From Porodaedalea pini (lineage: Eukaryota > Basidiomycota > Agaricomycetes > Hymenochaetales > Hymenochaetaceae): 64,000 nucleotides of DNA. The DNA lies in the NCBI GenBank assembly GCA_002794775.1, contig NBAY01000072.1, positions 151,745-215,744 of the forward strand. The letters run 5' to 3'. Positions 23,453 to 35,771 of this stretch are shown one piece after another (the stretch's first letter is position 1; each line of letters starts with the position of its first letter). Below the pieces are notes generated by a model. It was not told where the DNA came from. It was given only the letters and a program-made list of their open reading frames with translations, and ran no database searches. A program made the position numbers and the translations under genes.

Positions 23453-26400
23453 ATGTTGAAATTAGCAGCTGAGCAGCAGGCGGCGGCGCTGCAGAAAGCT
23501 TGCCAGAACCGTTGTTTGCCTCCTGGCGTGGAAGCAACTCCTGCGGTCAATTCTGGCATACAGAACAGTGCGAGAAGTACAGATACTACGCCTGTGTATA
23601 CCCGGTCAGCGAAGGAAAGGATTGAAGGCCTGACGGCCAAATTGAAGGAAACAAACCAGCAACTCACCAAGCATCAAAACCTCACCATCTCACAAGCCGA
23701 ACTCATCAATGACCTTCACTCAACAATCGAACACCTACAGGAAGAAATCAGTACTAAAGATCTGGAACTTCAATCAACCAAAATCTCGCTTACTTCGACC
23801 ACTGTCCACCTTGACAGAGCTCGGAATTGAGTTTCTTCCACTTCTTCCAGCCTTTATGCCACTCGGAGGTCTGCCAAGCGCTTTGGAGCAGTTATCTCAA
23901 GCCTGCGATGCAAGAATAAGCTGTTAGGGGCTCAAGCTGAGGAATACAAGACAAAACTCACTCTGTTGGAAGCGCAGATCACTGCTGCTCGTCGGTCGCT
24001 CGATCTCACCAATAACAAGCTTCGGGACGCTGAGGATCATCTAGGAAAGCTACGAGCTGAAACAAAGTTAGAAACAGGTGCATATAATCAAAGGATCGAT
24101 AGCTTACAAAAGCGACTGTTACGTTCTCAAAAATATGGCCGGGCCCTTCGTATGCATCTTGCACAAGCCCGGAGATGTATTCAAGATCTAAAGGGGTTCA
24201 AAAAAGCTGCTATGAAGACTATTAGGCTCACGGAAAGAGGAATCTACACTTCACCTATTCATTCACTCATCCGTCGTCTCGTTCTGCTTAGTTGCCCTAC
24301 CTCGAATGCTGGAAAGGTGGTTGCAGCTTTTGTCCAGTTTGCAGCCGCTTTCCTCAGGACGAAAATGTTGAAATCTAAGAAAAGAACACCAACACCAAGT
24401 CAGCGAATGGTCAGTCAGATTTTAGGTTAAGGAGACGTAGCTGTGGATATACAACTGGGCTACGAACTCCTTCAAACTCCAGGTAAGCTACTTTAAAAAT
24501 GCGAAACCAGACGCATATACTTACTTTTGTAGGGTTTACAACTGGGGGTGACAGAATGAGCAACAAGAATCAAAATTTTGAGTCTTTTCACATCAATCTC
24601 CAAGCCCCGAAAATGTACCTGAATAGCGAGAACTCCTCATCCCCTTTGTCCTCCATCTCCACCAAACATTCCTCATACTCAGCCACTGAAGATGCGGAGC
24701 ATAAAGTACACTTTGCTGGTGTTCGAATGTCAGCAAACCATCTGTCTGAAACTCAGAAAGACGGTGATGTTATCTGCCTGAACGATATCATCGAAACCTT
24801 CAAGAAGAGTCCGTTAGCATCATCGGTAAAGCTGCTGGAGCAGCCATTCGATGACACATTCCTCGCAATGAAGTACGCTGGGTCGCATGGCAACCACGCA
24901 GAAGACCAAAAGGCAAAGCATCGCCTGCTTGCCAAATGGAAAGAGGAGCTGTTGATGCATGGACTTGGCGCATGCTTTCTATTCTCGAAGACCCAGGACA
25001 AGCGCAATGTCCTCATTTTAGAGTCCAAGAGGGCCTTGATTTCTAAGCTCGGCGGCGAATCTGTTTGGGATAGCCTGGGCACACAAGAAAGAGAGGAAAA
25101 AGAATTAGTTCTCATGGATAACCTTGCTGAATCTTTTTCCGGAGAAGCGTACCTTGCTCTTTTGGAGGAGGAGAGACGACAGCTGAAACTCTTTGTCTGG
25201 ACTGGGTGCGACATGCACAAGGATCTAAATGCCATCAAAGGGGGAGATTCAGGGATGCGAGAGAAATGGAAGGAGCTCAGGATCACACCTGTTGGACTCA
25301 TGAACTGCGATAACACAGCCGTCCTTGATCTCACGGAAGGACATGGCGAGGAGGAGAGCGCAGTGGAGAAGCAGGCGTGCGAGGTTACGACAGGAGGCGT
25401 GGTCAAACTCGCTGGTCTCATCGGCGTGCTGTTAAATCATAAAGATGACAAGAAAGGACAGCAACACACCTTTCACAATTATGCAATATTCATTCTTGGA
25501 TGCATCTTTACATTCCCTGACACCTCCAATACTCACTACTCTTCATATCTTGAAGCCGCAGCTGAAATTATAGCGAACCTGGAGTTTTATACTGAGTATA
25601 TGCATTTCATTCAAGATTCAAAAGGGAAGCGTACCCTCAATCACCTCGAGTCGAACGTCTTAAAGGGTCTCGAGGATCCCCCAACACTCACAGAGCTCGC
25701 AGCTCTTGCGCTTTACCAAGAAGCGGTCTCCTTTTCATATATCTCATCCATCCGCGGCCCTGGTCTTCAGCATGCAAATGCACTCGAGCTTGGTCCCCTG
25801 CAGCAAAAGGTCAAGACCCACATAAAAAAGCTCATCAACAAGCCTCAGTTGATCCTTTCTCTGACTGCAAGCCCTCAAGAAGCAACCATGAATGGTTTTG
25901 AGACCTGGAAACGAGCGGACATGGTCAGCGCGATCCACAAGATTCGTTCGAAGCTACCGTACCTTGAAGAAATCTTCCTGGCATTACTTTCGGGCGCGTT
26001 GGAGACTTGGGAAAGGTTTACATCAGAGTTTGTGGATGATGGATCTATTGCAGCACTCACTGAAGGTGAAAAGGAGATCGCGTGGATGCTGCCGACAAAT
26101 GACGCGAATGAGGGGGCTCTTGGCACCTATCGAATCTTTGCACGAAAAAATCCATCCAGCACAATAAAGCTATTCAATTCAATTTTTAGATTTTGGCAAA
26201 ACAACACGCAAGAATTCATGGATACGGTACTTACTGGTCACGAAAACAACGCCTTTCTGAGAAAAGAAGCATGCAAAAGGGATACCAAGGGACTCGACAG
26301 GAAATGCCGCCATGAGATACACGAAGAGCACATGGAGGAAATAGCCTGTAAGAGACACAAGGATGAAGCTAGAGCTCAGAAGAAAACGGAACAGAACGAA

Positions 26401-26628
26401 TGGCTTGATGGGATCGATATCCAGCAGGATCGCGAGCTCATGAACAAGATGACTGTGCCACAGTTGAGGGACCAATTGGACAAGCTCAGGAGGATTGATA
26501 CCCAGATACCCATAGACAGCAAGATGAAGAAAAAGGCAGATAAATTATTGGAACTCCTTAATGCATTAGATAGGTATGATAGTTCGGCTTGTACTACTAG
26601 TACTAGTAATTCTGTAGATAATTCTTAG
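23453..26628 (+). pseudogene. Transposase-like gene with N-terminal coiled coil (family not recognised)
   Basis: Two long frames belong to one gene. The first (23453-24430) encodes a long coiled coil (RIEGLTAKLKETNQQL, EHLQEEISTKDLELQ, LTLLEAQITAARRSL). It carries TGA at 23828-23830 and TAA at 24428-24430, with obvious coding continuity across both. An intron (24483-24532) then leads into 24533-26628, uninterrupted. This part contains GFTTGGDRMSNKNQNFESFH, VWTGCDMHKDLNAIKGG, and a conserved-looking block NDANEGALGTYRIFARK..FRFWQNNTQEFM followed by a Lys/Glu-rich helix. GD..SNKN and C-x2-H-x3-N arrangements recall RNase H-fold transposases, and families like this are multicopy in agarics, but I cannot name it. 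No terminal repeats were found. Alternatively a domesticated gene whose two stops are sequencing or allelic changes. Confidence 0.6.
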
Positions 26629-26639
26629 TGCCGCTGCCA

Positions 26640-27870
26640 GGCAAATAAGTGGTGGCAGAAGCATGTAATCGACTGATCAACCTCGAGAACTTTCCCTCAG
26701 GGCTTCTCATTACACATCCCACAACTTAATTTCGATAGATTCTGTCCAGGGAACTGCTGGCAGAATTTCTAGTGTTTCTATGCGTGCTTGTGAAACTTTT
26801 GACAATCGCATTGCCACAAATTTCTATATTAGGTGCATATTTACACTCTGACTAAAAAAAATGAGGCACGCTTTTCTAACGTGCAATGCCAATCCCCAAT
26901 ATGATGACTCTGACAGATCCTTCCATCTTGACATAACTCTAGCAGAGTGTGACTATCTGTATGGCCCAACTCCGTGTTTCTGTTGGTAAGTGTACAATGT
27001 GGTATTATACATCAGCTGGTCAATTGACACCTTTGGTAACTAAGCAGCAACATGCAGGACATTAACACTTCTCACAGAGCCCACTGGCTGTCAGAGACAG
27101 CTTCCTAAATTCAGTATTTCACCGAGCTATCCTAACCTTGGAACACAGCCAGAGAACTCTGTTCGTTGATAAAGATGTGTATAGCCAGTCGAGATGGACA
27201 ATCGGTGTCTTCATCTTCCAAAGTTGATGTGTCGATCGATGCCAAAAAGTGAGGTTGACAAACAACTTGTCTAGTCATGCTCAGCTTTACATTCTGTCAG
27301 CCAGGCGTCGCTATGAGCTTCCACAAATGGTACAAATCACTCTACTCCTCAAAGGTTACATCTTCATTTCTGACCTTGAACCACAGTTCATGCTTCCTTG
27401 CCTATGTGCCAAAAGATGTTCATGAAGATTCTAGTACAGAAAGAGTTATAGTCAAACATCTAAATAAGGATATGGTGCAGTGGACAGACTTTCCTGCTTT
27501 TATTGAGAGGAAATTCTTATTAAGGTTTCTGTTCTTATTCAACAAAAAAAAAGCCATTGACAGTTATTCTTACCCAGACATTCGACTGCAGTGCTAAAGA
27601 TATGACAGAAAAGTGTTAGTAAGTGGGGTTGGGCTGAATGATTAAGAGCAAAGGAAAGGAGAGTGGAACTTCATTATATCATAGTACCCCCAATCTCTTC
27701 ACAACAACATTAGAGCTATGGATTGCTGTCCTGGGCATTTCCTTGATCATGAATTGTATTCTGACTTGAATGAGATATCTCTTGTCTGCTCCTGTCCAAG
27801 CACAAACAAAACTGCGGATGACCTTCCTGGCCCTGGTCGCATGCTTGGAAAGCTCTATGACTTTGTGGGC
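26640..27870. other. Intergenic, no gene seen
   Basis: Only short frames (longest 106 codons, 27277-27597). May hold the 3' end of the transposase-like element. Confidence 0.45.
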
Positions 27871-27871
27871 C

Positions 27872-28692
27872 ATAAACTTGGATAGTATATGCAAATGTAA
27901 TGAAATGGATGTTCCTTATTACAGTCCTTTTCATAAATGTTTGCACACACGTGATCACAGCACCTCAAAAATTTGTAAAATTCATATCTCACTCAAATGT
28001 TCATAGAATTGCTTCATAAAACTTGAATTTTTCATTTTTCAACTATGTCTAATTTTTTGTGAGCTTTGAGGATAAAACACAAATAATTGAGGCCTCAGTG
28101 TGGAGAATAGCTGTTTTTCCAGCAAAACTCCTTCCCTGATTTTTCCTGAGCTCAACTTTGAAGCTAATGGCATTAAACCTGTTGGAGAATGGTCTGTATA
28201 ATGTACCCTAGATTTTAGATGGTTCATGACAACACAGATAATTTTTCTGAGGACTGTCTGAATCAAGCAAATCTGGGTGAGTTTGAGAGTTTCAGCACAA
28301 CAGACAAGCAGGACAAGAGGAGCAATTCACTCTAATAAAGCCCTCAAAAAATTAATAATATACTATGCAGACCATTCTTCAACAGGTTTAATGCCATTAG
28401 CTTCAAAGTTGAGCTCAGGAAAAATCAGGGAAGGAGTTTTGCTGGAAAAACAGCTATTCTCCACACTGAGGCCTCAATTATTTGTGTTTTATCCTCAAAG
28501 CTCACAAAAAATTAGACATAGTTGAAAAATGAAAAATTCAAGTTTTATGAAGCAATTCTATGAACATTTGAGTGAGATATGGATTTTACAAATTTTTGAG
28601 GTGCTGTGATCACGTGTGTGCAAACATTTATGAAAAGGACTGTAATAAGGAACATCCATTTCATTACATTCGCATATACTATCCAAGTTTAT
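27872..28692. repeat. Large foldback palindrome, copy 1
   Basis: Two arms of about 333 bp (27872-28204 and 28357-28692) are inverted copies with few mismatches, separated by a unique spacer of about 150 bp. A transcript would fold into a very long hairpin. A diverged copy with the same arms and the same spacer lies at 35772-36365. The outermost bases of the right arm also match DNA downstream of gene B (about 31550-31595). No coding capacity beyond short mirrored frames. Confidence 0.88.
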
Positions 28693-28728
28693 ACTCTATG
28701 CACTGGTAGTTTCTAAGTTTTTTAGATT

Positions 28729-29329
28729 CTAAAACAATTTCAAGCTATCAATGACCTCTTTCGTGTACTTCTCCTCGAGTTCGTACCGGCAACCCACTGC
28801 GGCAGCCCACATAGTCATTGAATGGCACATCACGATATCGGTGGGCTGTCTTCCTTCCCTGTCCGTGACTGGTCCGAGTCGATGAGGATGAAAAGGGGCA
28901 ATTAAAAGTAAATAGCAGCAGGAACGAAAGGAGGTATCAGAGGGGGCATATACGTCAGTTACTCAGTGTACATACATTTGATGGTATACATGGAAGGGAC
29001 TAGATCTCTTCTTTCCTCCAAGTTTGTGATGGCTTTCTTTTTTTCGGGGGTGAGGTAGGAGATCGTGATATTCCCTAAAGCGGCCACATCTGGATGACGC
29101 GGATAGACGATATGAGCAATGGGCCAGTTAAAAAGTTTCATTGCAACATACTTTTGGCGAGGTCGGCAAGCCGTTTGTCTTCTTTGAAGTCCCCAGTGAG
29201 TTCTTCCCATCCATTAATGGGTGTACGCTTTAGATGGGCATCCTCAGGCTCTGGGGCTTCGGATCTACGCCTTCTCTTCTGTTCACTCTCTGACATTGAC
29301 GATGTTCTCTTCTTTGGATTCTCTGGCAT
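28729..29329 (-). CDS. Small basic protein of an undescribed duplicated family (gene A)
   Basis: Three exons: 29329-29152, 29089-28976, 28868-28729, totalling 143 codons plus stop. The introns of 62 and 107 nt have GTATGT donors and CAG acceptors. The N-terminus is Ser/Lys/Arg-rich with KRRRRSEAPEPEDAH, a likely nuclear signal. The remainder has features shared with both units of gene B: WEELTGDFKEDKRLADLAK, VAALGNITISYLTPE, YTIKFTDREGR, MWAAAVGCRYELEEKYTKEV. No family is recognised. A frame of over 80 codons just upstream (to 29580) is also conserved in gene B's flank, but probably only because the duplication is recent. The foldback palindrome begins 36 bp past its stop. Confidence 0.65.
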
Positions 29330-29344
29330 TGTCGATTTGCAAGT

Positions 29345-30190
29345 ATGAAGCGAGTGATAATCTGCTGCTGATTGGAAAAAAAGGCAGTGGAGCTGTTTGC
29401 TGTTTTTATACCGTTTGCGATATCTTTCATTTTACTATCTATGTCACTTTGTTTCTGGCCGAAGTATTGATGGATGCATTTGAGGCGACGCGCCGCCACA
29501 AATTCGCATATCATCGAGCTATAGCTGCCTAGCAAACCGCATTTGCTGTAGATGGTGATATTGCAGTGGTGCTCTAACACGGGTCAAAACAAAAAAGGCA
29601 TCCGTTCTTTCATCTAAATTCGAATCTGGCCGCAAACGGGAATCTGAAAATCAGGCTAGGGTGAACATTAGTACTAGTGTTTATATTGGAACCGGCATAT
29701 GTCACTCTAGGTGAGCATACGAGACTTGAACTTAAATCCTCTGCCATATTGGAAGGACAAGTGCAGCTCTTCAAATCCGCTGTCTTGCAATAGAATACCG
29801 TGTCTACTCATTGCTCCCAGCTTAATACATGCATATAATCTTCGGAGAAAAAGCCTCGAAGAGTGGTGAACTCAGGAGACTCGTATTGATGAACCTTGCA
29901 TTGAAATGGCGGAAGCAAAGTGGGGAGTACCTTTATTACATAATATAGAGAGCCCATTTCCCGGACCTCAGCGTCCTCCACTCACCACCATCCCTTCCTA
30001 CTCGCCCTCTCCTCCTCTCTAGTACTCGTCCGCCAGCGACCTCAACGACTTCCTCCTCCTCGTGAGTCTCGCTTTTCTCTCTATCTACGCGCGATGCTCG
30101 CTTCTTGCTTGCCATCTGCATCGCGCGCGCACCGCACTGGCCATCTGCGCCTCCATCTCCCCGTCTCCCATCTCCTGGTCCCCGTCCTAT
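29345..30190. repeat. Duplicated upstream region of gene A
   Basis: Closely matches 36786-37690 upstream of gene B, with small indels. Both copies contain a TTATTACATAATATAGAGAG word (about 29934 and 37413) followed by a C/T-rich tract, resembling a fungal core promoter reading to the right; whether it serves a divergent transcript is unclear. The rest, to about 30540, shows no gene. Confidence 0.7.
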
Positions 30191-30548
30191 AATAAACTGC
30201 GCTTTTTTGCTTTTGTTTTGCGTTCTTTGATGGCTGCTCCATAGCAGCCGGCGGATCTAGACCTTCGCTTCGAGAACCAATATATATCTCGGGCTTCTTC
30301 TTTTATGATCGCGGAAACATTGTATAAACAGTGTAGAATAAAAGCGGGAGGTGCGAATTAGAGTCGGCGACGTAAGAGAAAGTACGGATAGAGGCTACAA
30401 TCTGTATTTCTTTGCTTGTCAAGGTAATCTGAAAACATGAGTATCCGAGTCAAGTTTTAGCTCCCAACTTCCATTCTCTGGTACAGACGATATATATAAA
30501 ACAAGCAGAAAACGCTGGAAATGCTCTCCAAAGTGCTCATATTCTCAC

Positions 30549-31222
30549 CTATGAACCGCTCGAAGACTTGCGCTTGAGGATCACGGCACGGACGGTGATG
30601 GCGTATTCGGATGCGATGGTCTCGGCTGCGGGTGAACTGGGGTGTTTGGCGACTGTGTTTGGGGGCTGGGCTTGTGGCGGTTATGGTGAGAAAGCAGAAT
30701 GGGATTGAAGACGGATGATGTGGGAGATAAAAAGGTCAACATGGGAGAGCGGGGATGGGATGGACTTACTTATGACGAATAGGCCTGATCTGGCAGGCCC
30801 AATGTCCCGAGTGTAGAAGATCTCGTGCCCATCGCGGAGTGGATCTTCCGTAAGCTTGCTTGTGCGGCGGAGTACTGACTCTGACCCGGAGTCGGAGTCG
30901 GGGTGAGGGTCAGGGTTGAGGCTTTCGTCGTAGTCGTATTCGAATCCGATTTTGTTAGTGCTCTGTTAGAGATCAGTTTCTTGCCAGCTTTAGGCGTCTC
31001 CGCCAGTTCAATCTCATCCTGGGGCAGCGGCGGGAAACACGTCAGCTTGTTTGGATCTCTGCTGGGTGCAACCACAGCAGGTATAGCTTCGCTATTGCTA
31101 TCGCCCTTCTTGTTTCGTTTCGGATTCGCGCCAGTCTTTCTAGCTGCTTCACTGATACCGGGAGTGGACGCCTCGTTGTTCGCTCTAGATGTTTTATGGG
31201 AGACTTTTTTGATAGGTTTCAT
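30549..31222 (-). CDS. Uncharacterised protein, at least three exons
   Basis: Two 3' exons are well supported: 30962-30770 and 30652-30549, joined through intron 30653-30769 (GTAAGT donor, CAG acceptor). They encode KIGFEYDYDESLNPDPHPDS, then TEDPLRDGHEIFYTRDIGPA, RSGLFVI, and a C-terminal segment AETIASEYAITVRAVILKRK. The acceptor CTCTAACAG just before 30962 implies an upstream exon. The best candidate is the basic, Ser/Pro-rich frame starting ATG at 31222, but I could not find a donor that joins it in frame. A longer frame in 31222-30770 runs through the acidic exon in another phase and is probably a shadow there. No known domain. Confidence 0.55.
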
Positions 31223-32714
31223 GATCTGACTGGGTGAATTTGGACTCGAGTGGAGGTCGTGTGTGTCTATGGGGTCATAAGAAAATGCGCATAGTTAAAT
31301 AAGCTCAGAGGCGATGCTATATCTTAAATTTAGAGAGCAAAGTGTGTGGTGATGGAGCTGATGCTTGATCCCCGAGTAGGCTAAGAAAAGCAGTATCTGT
31401 AATGGTCACGATGTAGGAGCCTTGAGTCGATTACGCGTTGCTGCTGCTGTTGGAAGCTAAATCACGCAGATCACGAGGGACATCTATATGGTGTGTAGCC
31501 ACGTACGGGCGCCTACAAGACTGAGGTAAGCTCTCTAACGTTTAATAAGTAACGTCCTTTTCATTACATTCACATATATTATCCCAGTTTGTATTCTATA
31601 TATCGAATTCGGGACTCGGAGGACCTTCAGGTTGTATATTCGAAAACAATCTACCCGCAATCTCTTTCCCGTACGCCACCTCGAGACCGTACCGGCAACC
31701 CAGTGCGGCATCCCTCATGTATATGCTATGACCCGTCGCGACATACAAGGGCTGATTTCCTTCCATTTTTTTCGTGACTGGTCAATGAAGATGAGGATGA
31801 AAAGGAGCAATTAAAAATAAATGGTAGCAGGAATGGAAAGGAGGGATCATAAGAAGCATATACGTCAGTGACTCAGTGTACATACTATTAATGGTATATA
31901 ATTTAGGTTGTTTATGTTCTGTTCCGTGAGAGTCTTGGAGGGTTTGCTCTGGGGTGATGTGGTAACGGATCATGATATTCTTCTCTAAAGCGGCCACATC
32001 TGGATGATGCGGATAGACGATATGAACACCATGAGCAATGGGCCTATTAAAAATTTCGCTGCAACATACTTTTGGCGAACTTGACGACCTGTTCGTCTCC
32101 TTGGAAGTCCCCATCGAGTTTTTCCCATTTGTCTGTAGCATCTGGATGGGCATGCTGAGGCTTTGGGGTTACGGATCTACGCCTTCTCTTCTGTTGACTC
32201 TCTTGTATATTCGAAAGCAATTCATTAGTGACCTCTTCCCCGTAGTACGCCTCGAGACCGTCCCAGCAACCCAGTGCGGCACTCTTCATGGTCGTGGAAC
32301 GACCTATCGCGATCTGGAGATTATATCTTCCTACCGTTTTCGTGACTGTCCGAGTTGATGAGGATGAAAGAAGGAATTAAAAATAAATAGCAGGTTCGGA
32401 AAGGATGGATCAGAAGGGGTGTATATGTCAATGACTCAGTGTACGTACATTTAACGGTGATCATGTCCTGGGTCACATCTTTTTTGCCTATGGCTTTCAC
32501 TGTTTCGGGGGTGTGGTAGAAGATCCTGACATTCTCAAAACCGGGTTTCCCTACCACCTCTGGATGACGCGGATAGAAGATATGAACACCATGAGCAATG
32601 GGGCCTATCAAAAATTTTCACTGCGACATACTGTTGGCGAGCTCGGCGACCTGTTCGTCTCCCTGGAAGTTCTGAGTGAGTGGTTTCCATCCAGTAACGT
32701 TTGTACGCTCTAGA

Positions 32715-32732
32715 CATCAGGAAAAACCTCCC
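32715..32732 (+). repeat. Left 18-bp TIR of Pack-type element
   Basis: CATCAGGAAAAACCTCCC, perfect inverted match to 36653-36670; preceded by GA. Confidence 0.85.
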
Positions 32733-33139
32733 CGGCGGAAAATAGCGGAATCGCCGGAATCAGCCGGTGATTCCGACTGATTCCATACTAGGCAGATTCT
32801 ATAAGGGTGTTCCGTATTCCGTGGTATTCTAGACTTTCTCTAGTATTCTATGTCATTTATTTGTGCATTCCAGTAGTTCTTCGTCATTTATTCGTGCATT
32901 TCAATTTTTCTTCATTGTTTATTCGTGTATTCCGATTTTCCTTCCTCATTTATTTGCATATTCCAAACTTTCATCAATATAAATTATGCTATTCCATACT
33001 CATTCCATACATGTCCGTAATTACTCAACCTACTTAACAAACAGGTCATGGAGCACACCAGGAAGATCACCGTGAATAATAGCCACAATGCTGATCATAG
33101 ATACGGCAGTCTCCAGTTCTGCGAGTGCTATTGGCGCCA

Positions 33140-33605
33140 GACTCGATGGGTGGGTACTGCACCTGATTGAAGGGAATGGCACACGACTTTGCGCCTGCGG
33201 ACGGCGCGCGTACGTCTTGTGGTTCCAAGCTATGTAGAATAGAATAATGGTCAGCTCCCTTTAGCAAAGTGGAGGAAGGAGAGGAGACACGCACTTGCGT
33301 CCACTGTGCTCCTTGATGTCGTCTTCGCACACTTTCTCTTCGCACCACGGAAGGACTGCAACATATTTGCTGTCGAGTGTCGGCACGACAACGTCCCATT
33401 TGGTTACGACACGCAGGTGAGACATGTACAGAGTGTACAGAGCCTTCGTGCGCTCGAACATCTGTTGAATAGTCTTGAGAAGTGCAGGTACGGGAGTCTC
33501 CTCCACGCCCATATCACGTCGCACAGAACGTGTTTGCTTCTTCTGGATATCAACCGGACCGAGTTCAAGGCGAAGTGGAACACCCTGGACAAAAAGTCAT
33601 TTGTA
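33140..33605 (-). pseudogene. Captured fragment of cytosolic prolyl-tRNA synthetase (C-terminal part)
   Basis: Reads VQGVPLRLELGPVDIQKKQ, SVRRDMG, LLKTIQQMFERTKA, RVVTKWDVVVPTLDSKYVAV, LPWCEEKVCEDDIKEHSGRK, then after an intron-like gap EPQDVRAPSAGAKSCAIPFN, QVQYPPIESG. These blocks follow the anticodon-binding and C-terminal zinc-like domains of eukaryotic/archaeal-type ProRS in order. The family's terminal residues (normally ending near GRSY) are absent, as are the catalytic domain and N-terminus. An intron between the last two blocks shows that genomic DNA was captured, not cDNA. It cannot be functional. Confidence 0.8.
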
Positions 33606-33649
33606 AGTCCACACGAAAACCGAGAAATAAGGAATGATTGAATTTTCGC

Positions 33650-35330
33650 GCCGACTATTCTCCGACTTCTCCTGCATGGGCTTCGAACGGGGAAGCAGGT
33701 TGAGTCTGGGACGCTGAGCAGGTTGGGCAGGTTCCACAGGTGCGTTGTGGGTCAAGTGGACGCTCGTTGTACGGCTTGACGGGTGACTTGGACGAGACGA
33801 GGATGCAGTAGGAGCCTCATTAGCGGCCTCAGCGGCCTGCGGCATCTGGAACATGTTCGTGTTCGAACTCGTCCTTGAAAGGCTCGCACTGTCGCGCTTG
33901 CTGTCTCCCTTCTTCGTGAAGACGCTAGTGGGTTCGAAGTTCATGGTGCCACTGCCCTTCTGAATCTTGCCAGAGTTCGTCAGATCACCCGCCTCGTTTG
34001 CAGGCCTCGAAGGGCCAGAGAAGACAGCCCATCCATCGGGACCGACTTGAACATTTCCGTCACGATCATGGCCACGGCGTGAACCACCGCGAGACATGGC
34101 CGACCGCGCTAAGTTATGTTGCTCCTGTTGCGCCTTCTCTTTCGCGGCCTGTATATTGGTAAGCTCAAGTGAAATCGAGTAACAAAGCAAGAGCGCGTAC
34201 CGCCTGAGCGATTGTCGACGGAGCAGCGACCGAGTTGCGGGTAGTCCATTTCCTTTCCCGCAATTCAATCACATCCTGTCCAAGAAAGTCAGCTCAACGA
34301 AAGGCTAGGAAACAGAGGGTACGCACTTGTAACATGAACTGCATACAAGACGACACGTTGCTGCTCTTCGCAAGCTCCTTCATCCGACTGAAATAGACGT
34401 CCATGTGTCCGCGAGCCTTAAGAGGTATCGAGCGCCTGACAAACACTTGTCAGTAGTTTACATATACTTTCGATCTCTTCCTCCTCGGGATTGTCGACGT
34501 TGTTGAGCAGCTTCTTGATGCACTCATGCATGATACGTTCCGTGAGCATCTGAAGATCGAAGAGCTCACCGATGAACTTGACGAGTCCGAGACCTTGACG
34601 CTTGGCCTTCTGTGCAGTGTGGTATCCGTCCGAGTACAGCGCGTTCTCGCAAGCCTCCTTGTTTTCTTCCTTTTCGTTGGCATCCTTAACAGCCTGATCC
34701 TCTGTCGCCTTCACGAGAGCCGCTCCCGCCATCGACTCCTTCTGCGTCCAGCCGCGCTCGAAGTCTTCCTGACAGCGATTCAGAAGGTACTTACGGAAAA
34801 GCAGATCACCTGTAATCGGCTTGCCCTCAGCATTGCGGATACCATCATCCTGCACGTTCGGACTGGACTGCTCCATCATCTTACGGCACAAGCGAGCATA
34901 CATCTCACTCCAGGCCGCCTCATCCGTCGCCCTCTCGAACACAAGCCGAATGAGCTGAATGAGCGTACGCCCATCCTTCACGCTCTCACTTTTGTTTGCC
35001 CACGCAATGATCTGGTTTGAGATGGACTCCAACTTCTCGATAGTGGGCTTGTTGAGCAGCAAATGGACTTTCTTGTCCACAATCTCGGGTGAATCTGTGT
35101 TAATTGAGGCCCCACACCTGGACGTGCTGCCCGCGACCCAGCGGTTCGCAGACTGCTCGGCGCGACGTGTTTGAAGGAGGAAGTAGCATTCACGTTGGAC
35201 TGATTGGCAGAAGCACTGATACGGTCCGACTCGTTGCGTGTTGAGCAGCCACATTTCCTACGCGTACGCTTGTTGCCCACAGCGCCCGCGCCACCTGACT
35301 GGAAGAGCGAACCATAGGCGATGGACGCCC
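33650..35330 (-). pseudogene. Captured fragment of translation initiation factor eIF4G (MIF4G domain and linker)
   Basis: Contains the start of the MIF4G HEAT domain (KVHLLLNKPTIEKLESISNQ, IIAWANKSE), then VFERATDEAAWSEMYARLCR, NRCQEDFERGW, GLVKFIGELFDLQMLTERIM, HMDVYFSRMKELAKSSNVSS. The downstream linker is also typical (MSRGGSRRG, VQVGPDGWAVFSG, LNLLPRSKP). One extra T in LDT-(P)KARG near 34430 shifts the frame and creates TAA. In-place introns (near 34150 and 34320) show genomic capture. The N-terminal eIF4E/PABP-binding part is missing. Confidence 0.85.
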
Positions 35331-35771
35331 GCCTGCGAATGGAAGGCCGCCGTGCCCACCACTCATTGACGTCGAGCACATGAAGCACTTTTCACTTGAC
35401 AGTTTGTTCAGTGCAGAGAAGTTCAGACTTTACGGTCTTCGGCTTGAAGATGAGCAAGTTGAAAGTCGGAAGTCGGACGGCGTGTTGCCTGCGGCAGTGA
35501 GTGCGTCCCACCAGGCGGCCGGTAAGGCTACTGCTGTGTGCATAATGGTTGCGGTGGGTGTGATCGAGGGTATGTTCAGACGTTCTGTATGGACATCGGC
35601 GCCAGACATATTGGAGTGGTAGCAGATGTGAAGACTGTGTGGCGCGCCGCGTCAAAACCAACATACATGTGATCAAGTTCCCACACCTCTTCTGTGGACG
35701 ACGCATCCAGGTGTGGGAAATTGGACTTAGCAGTTTTTGTCATCTGAAGTGCCTCCAAATACAAAATACAT

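Noticed and set aside
28277..28525. Mirrored short frames in the palindrome arms as paired genes
   Set aside because: They are the same sequence read on opposite arms, with no start context and no conservation in copy 2.
29230..29580. 116-codon minus frame upstream of gene A, conserved near gene B
   Set aside because: Conservation is explained by the recent duplication of the whole segment, and the frame overlaps gene A's start in another phase. It may be 5' UTR.
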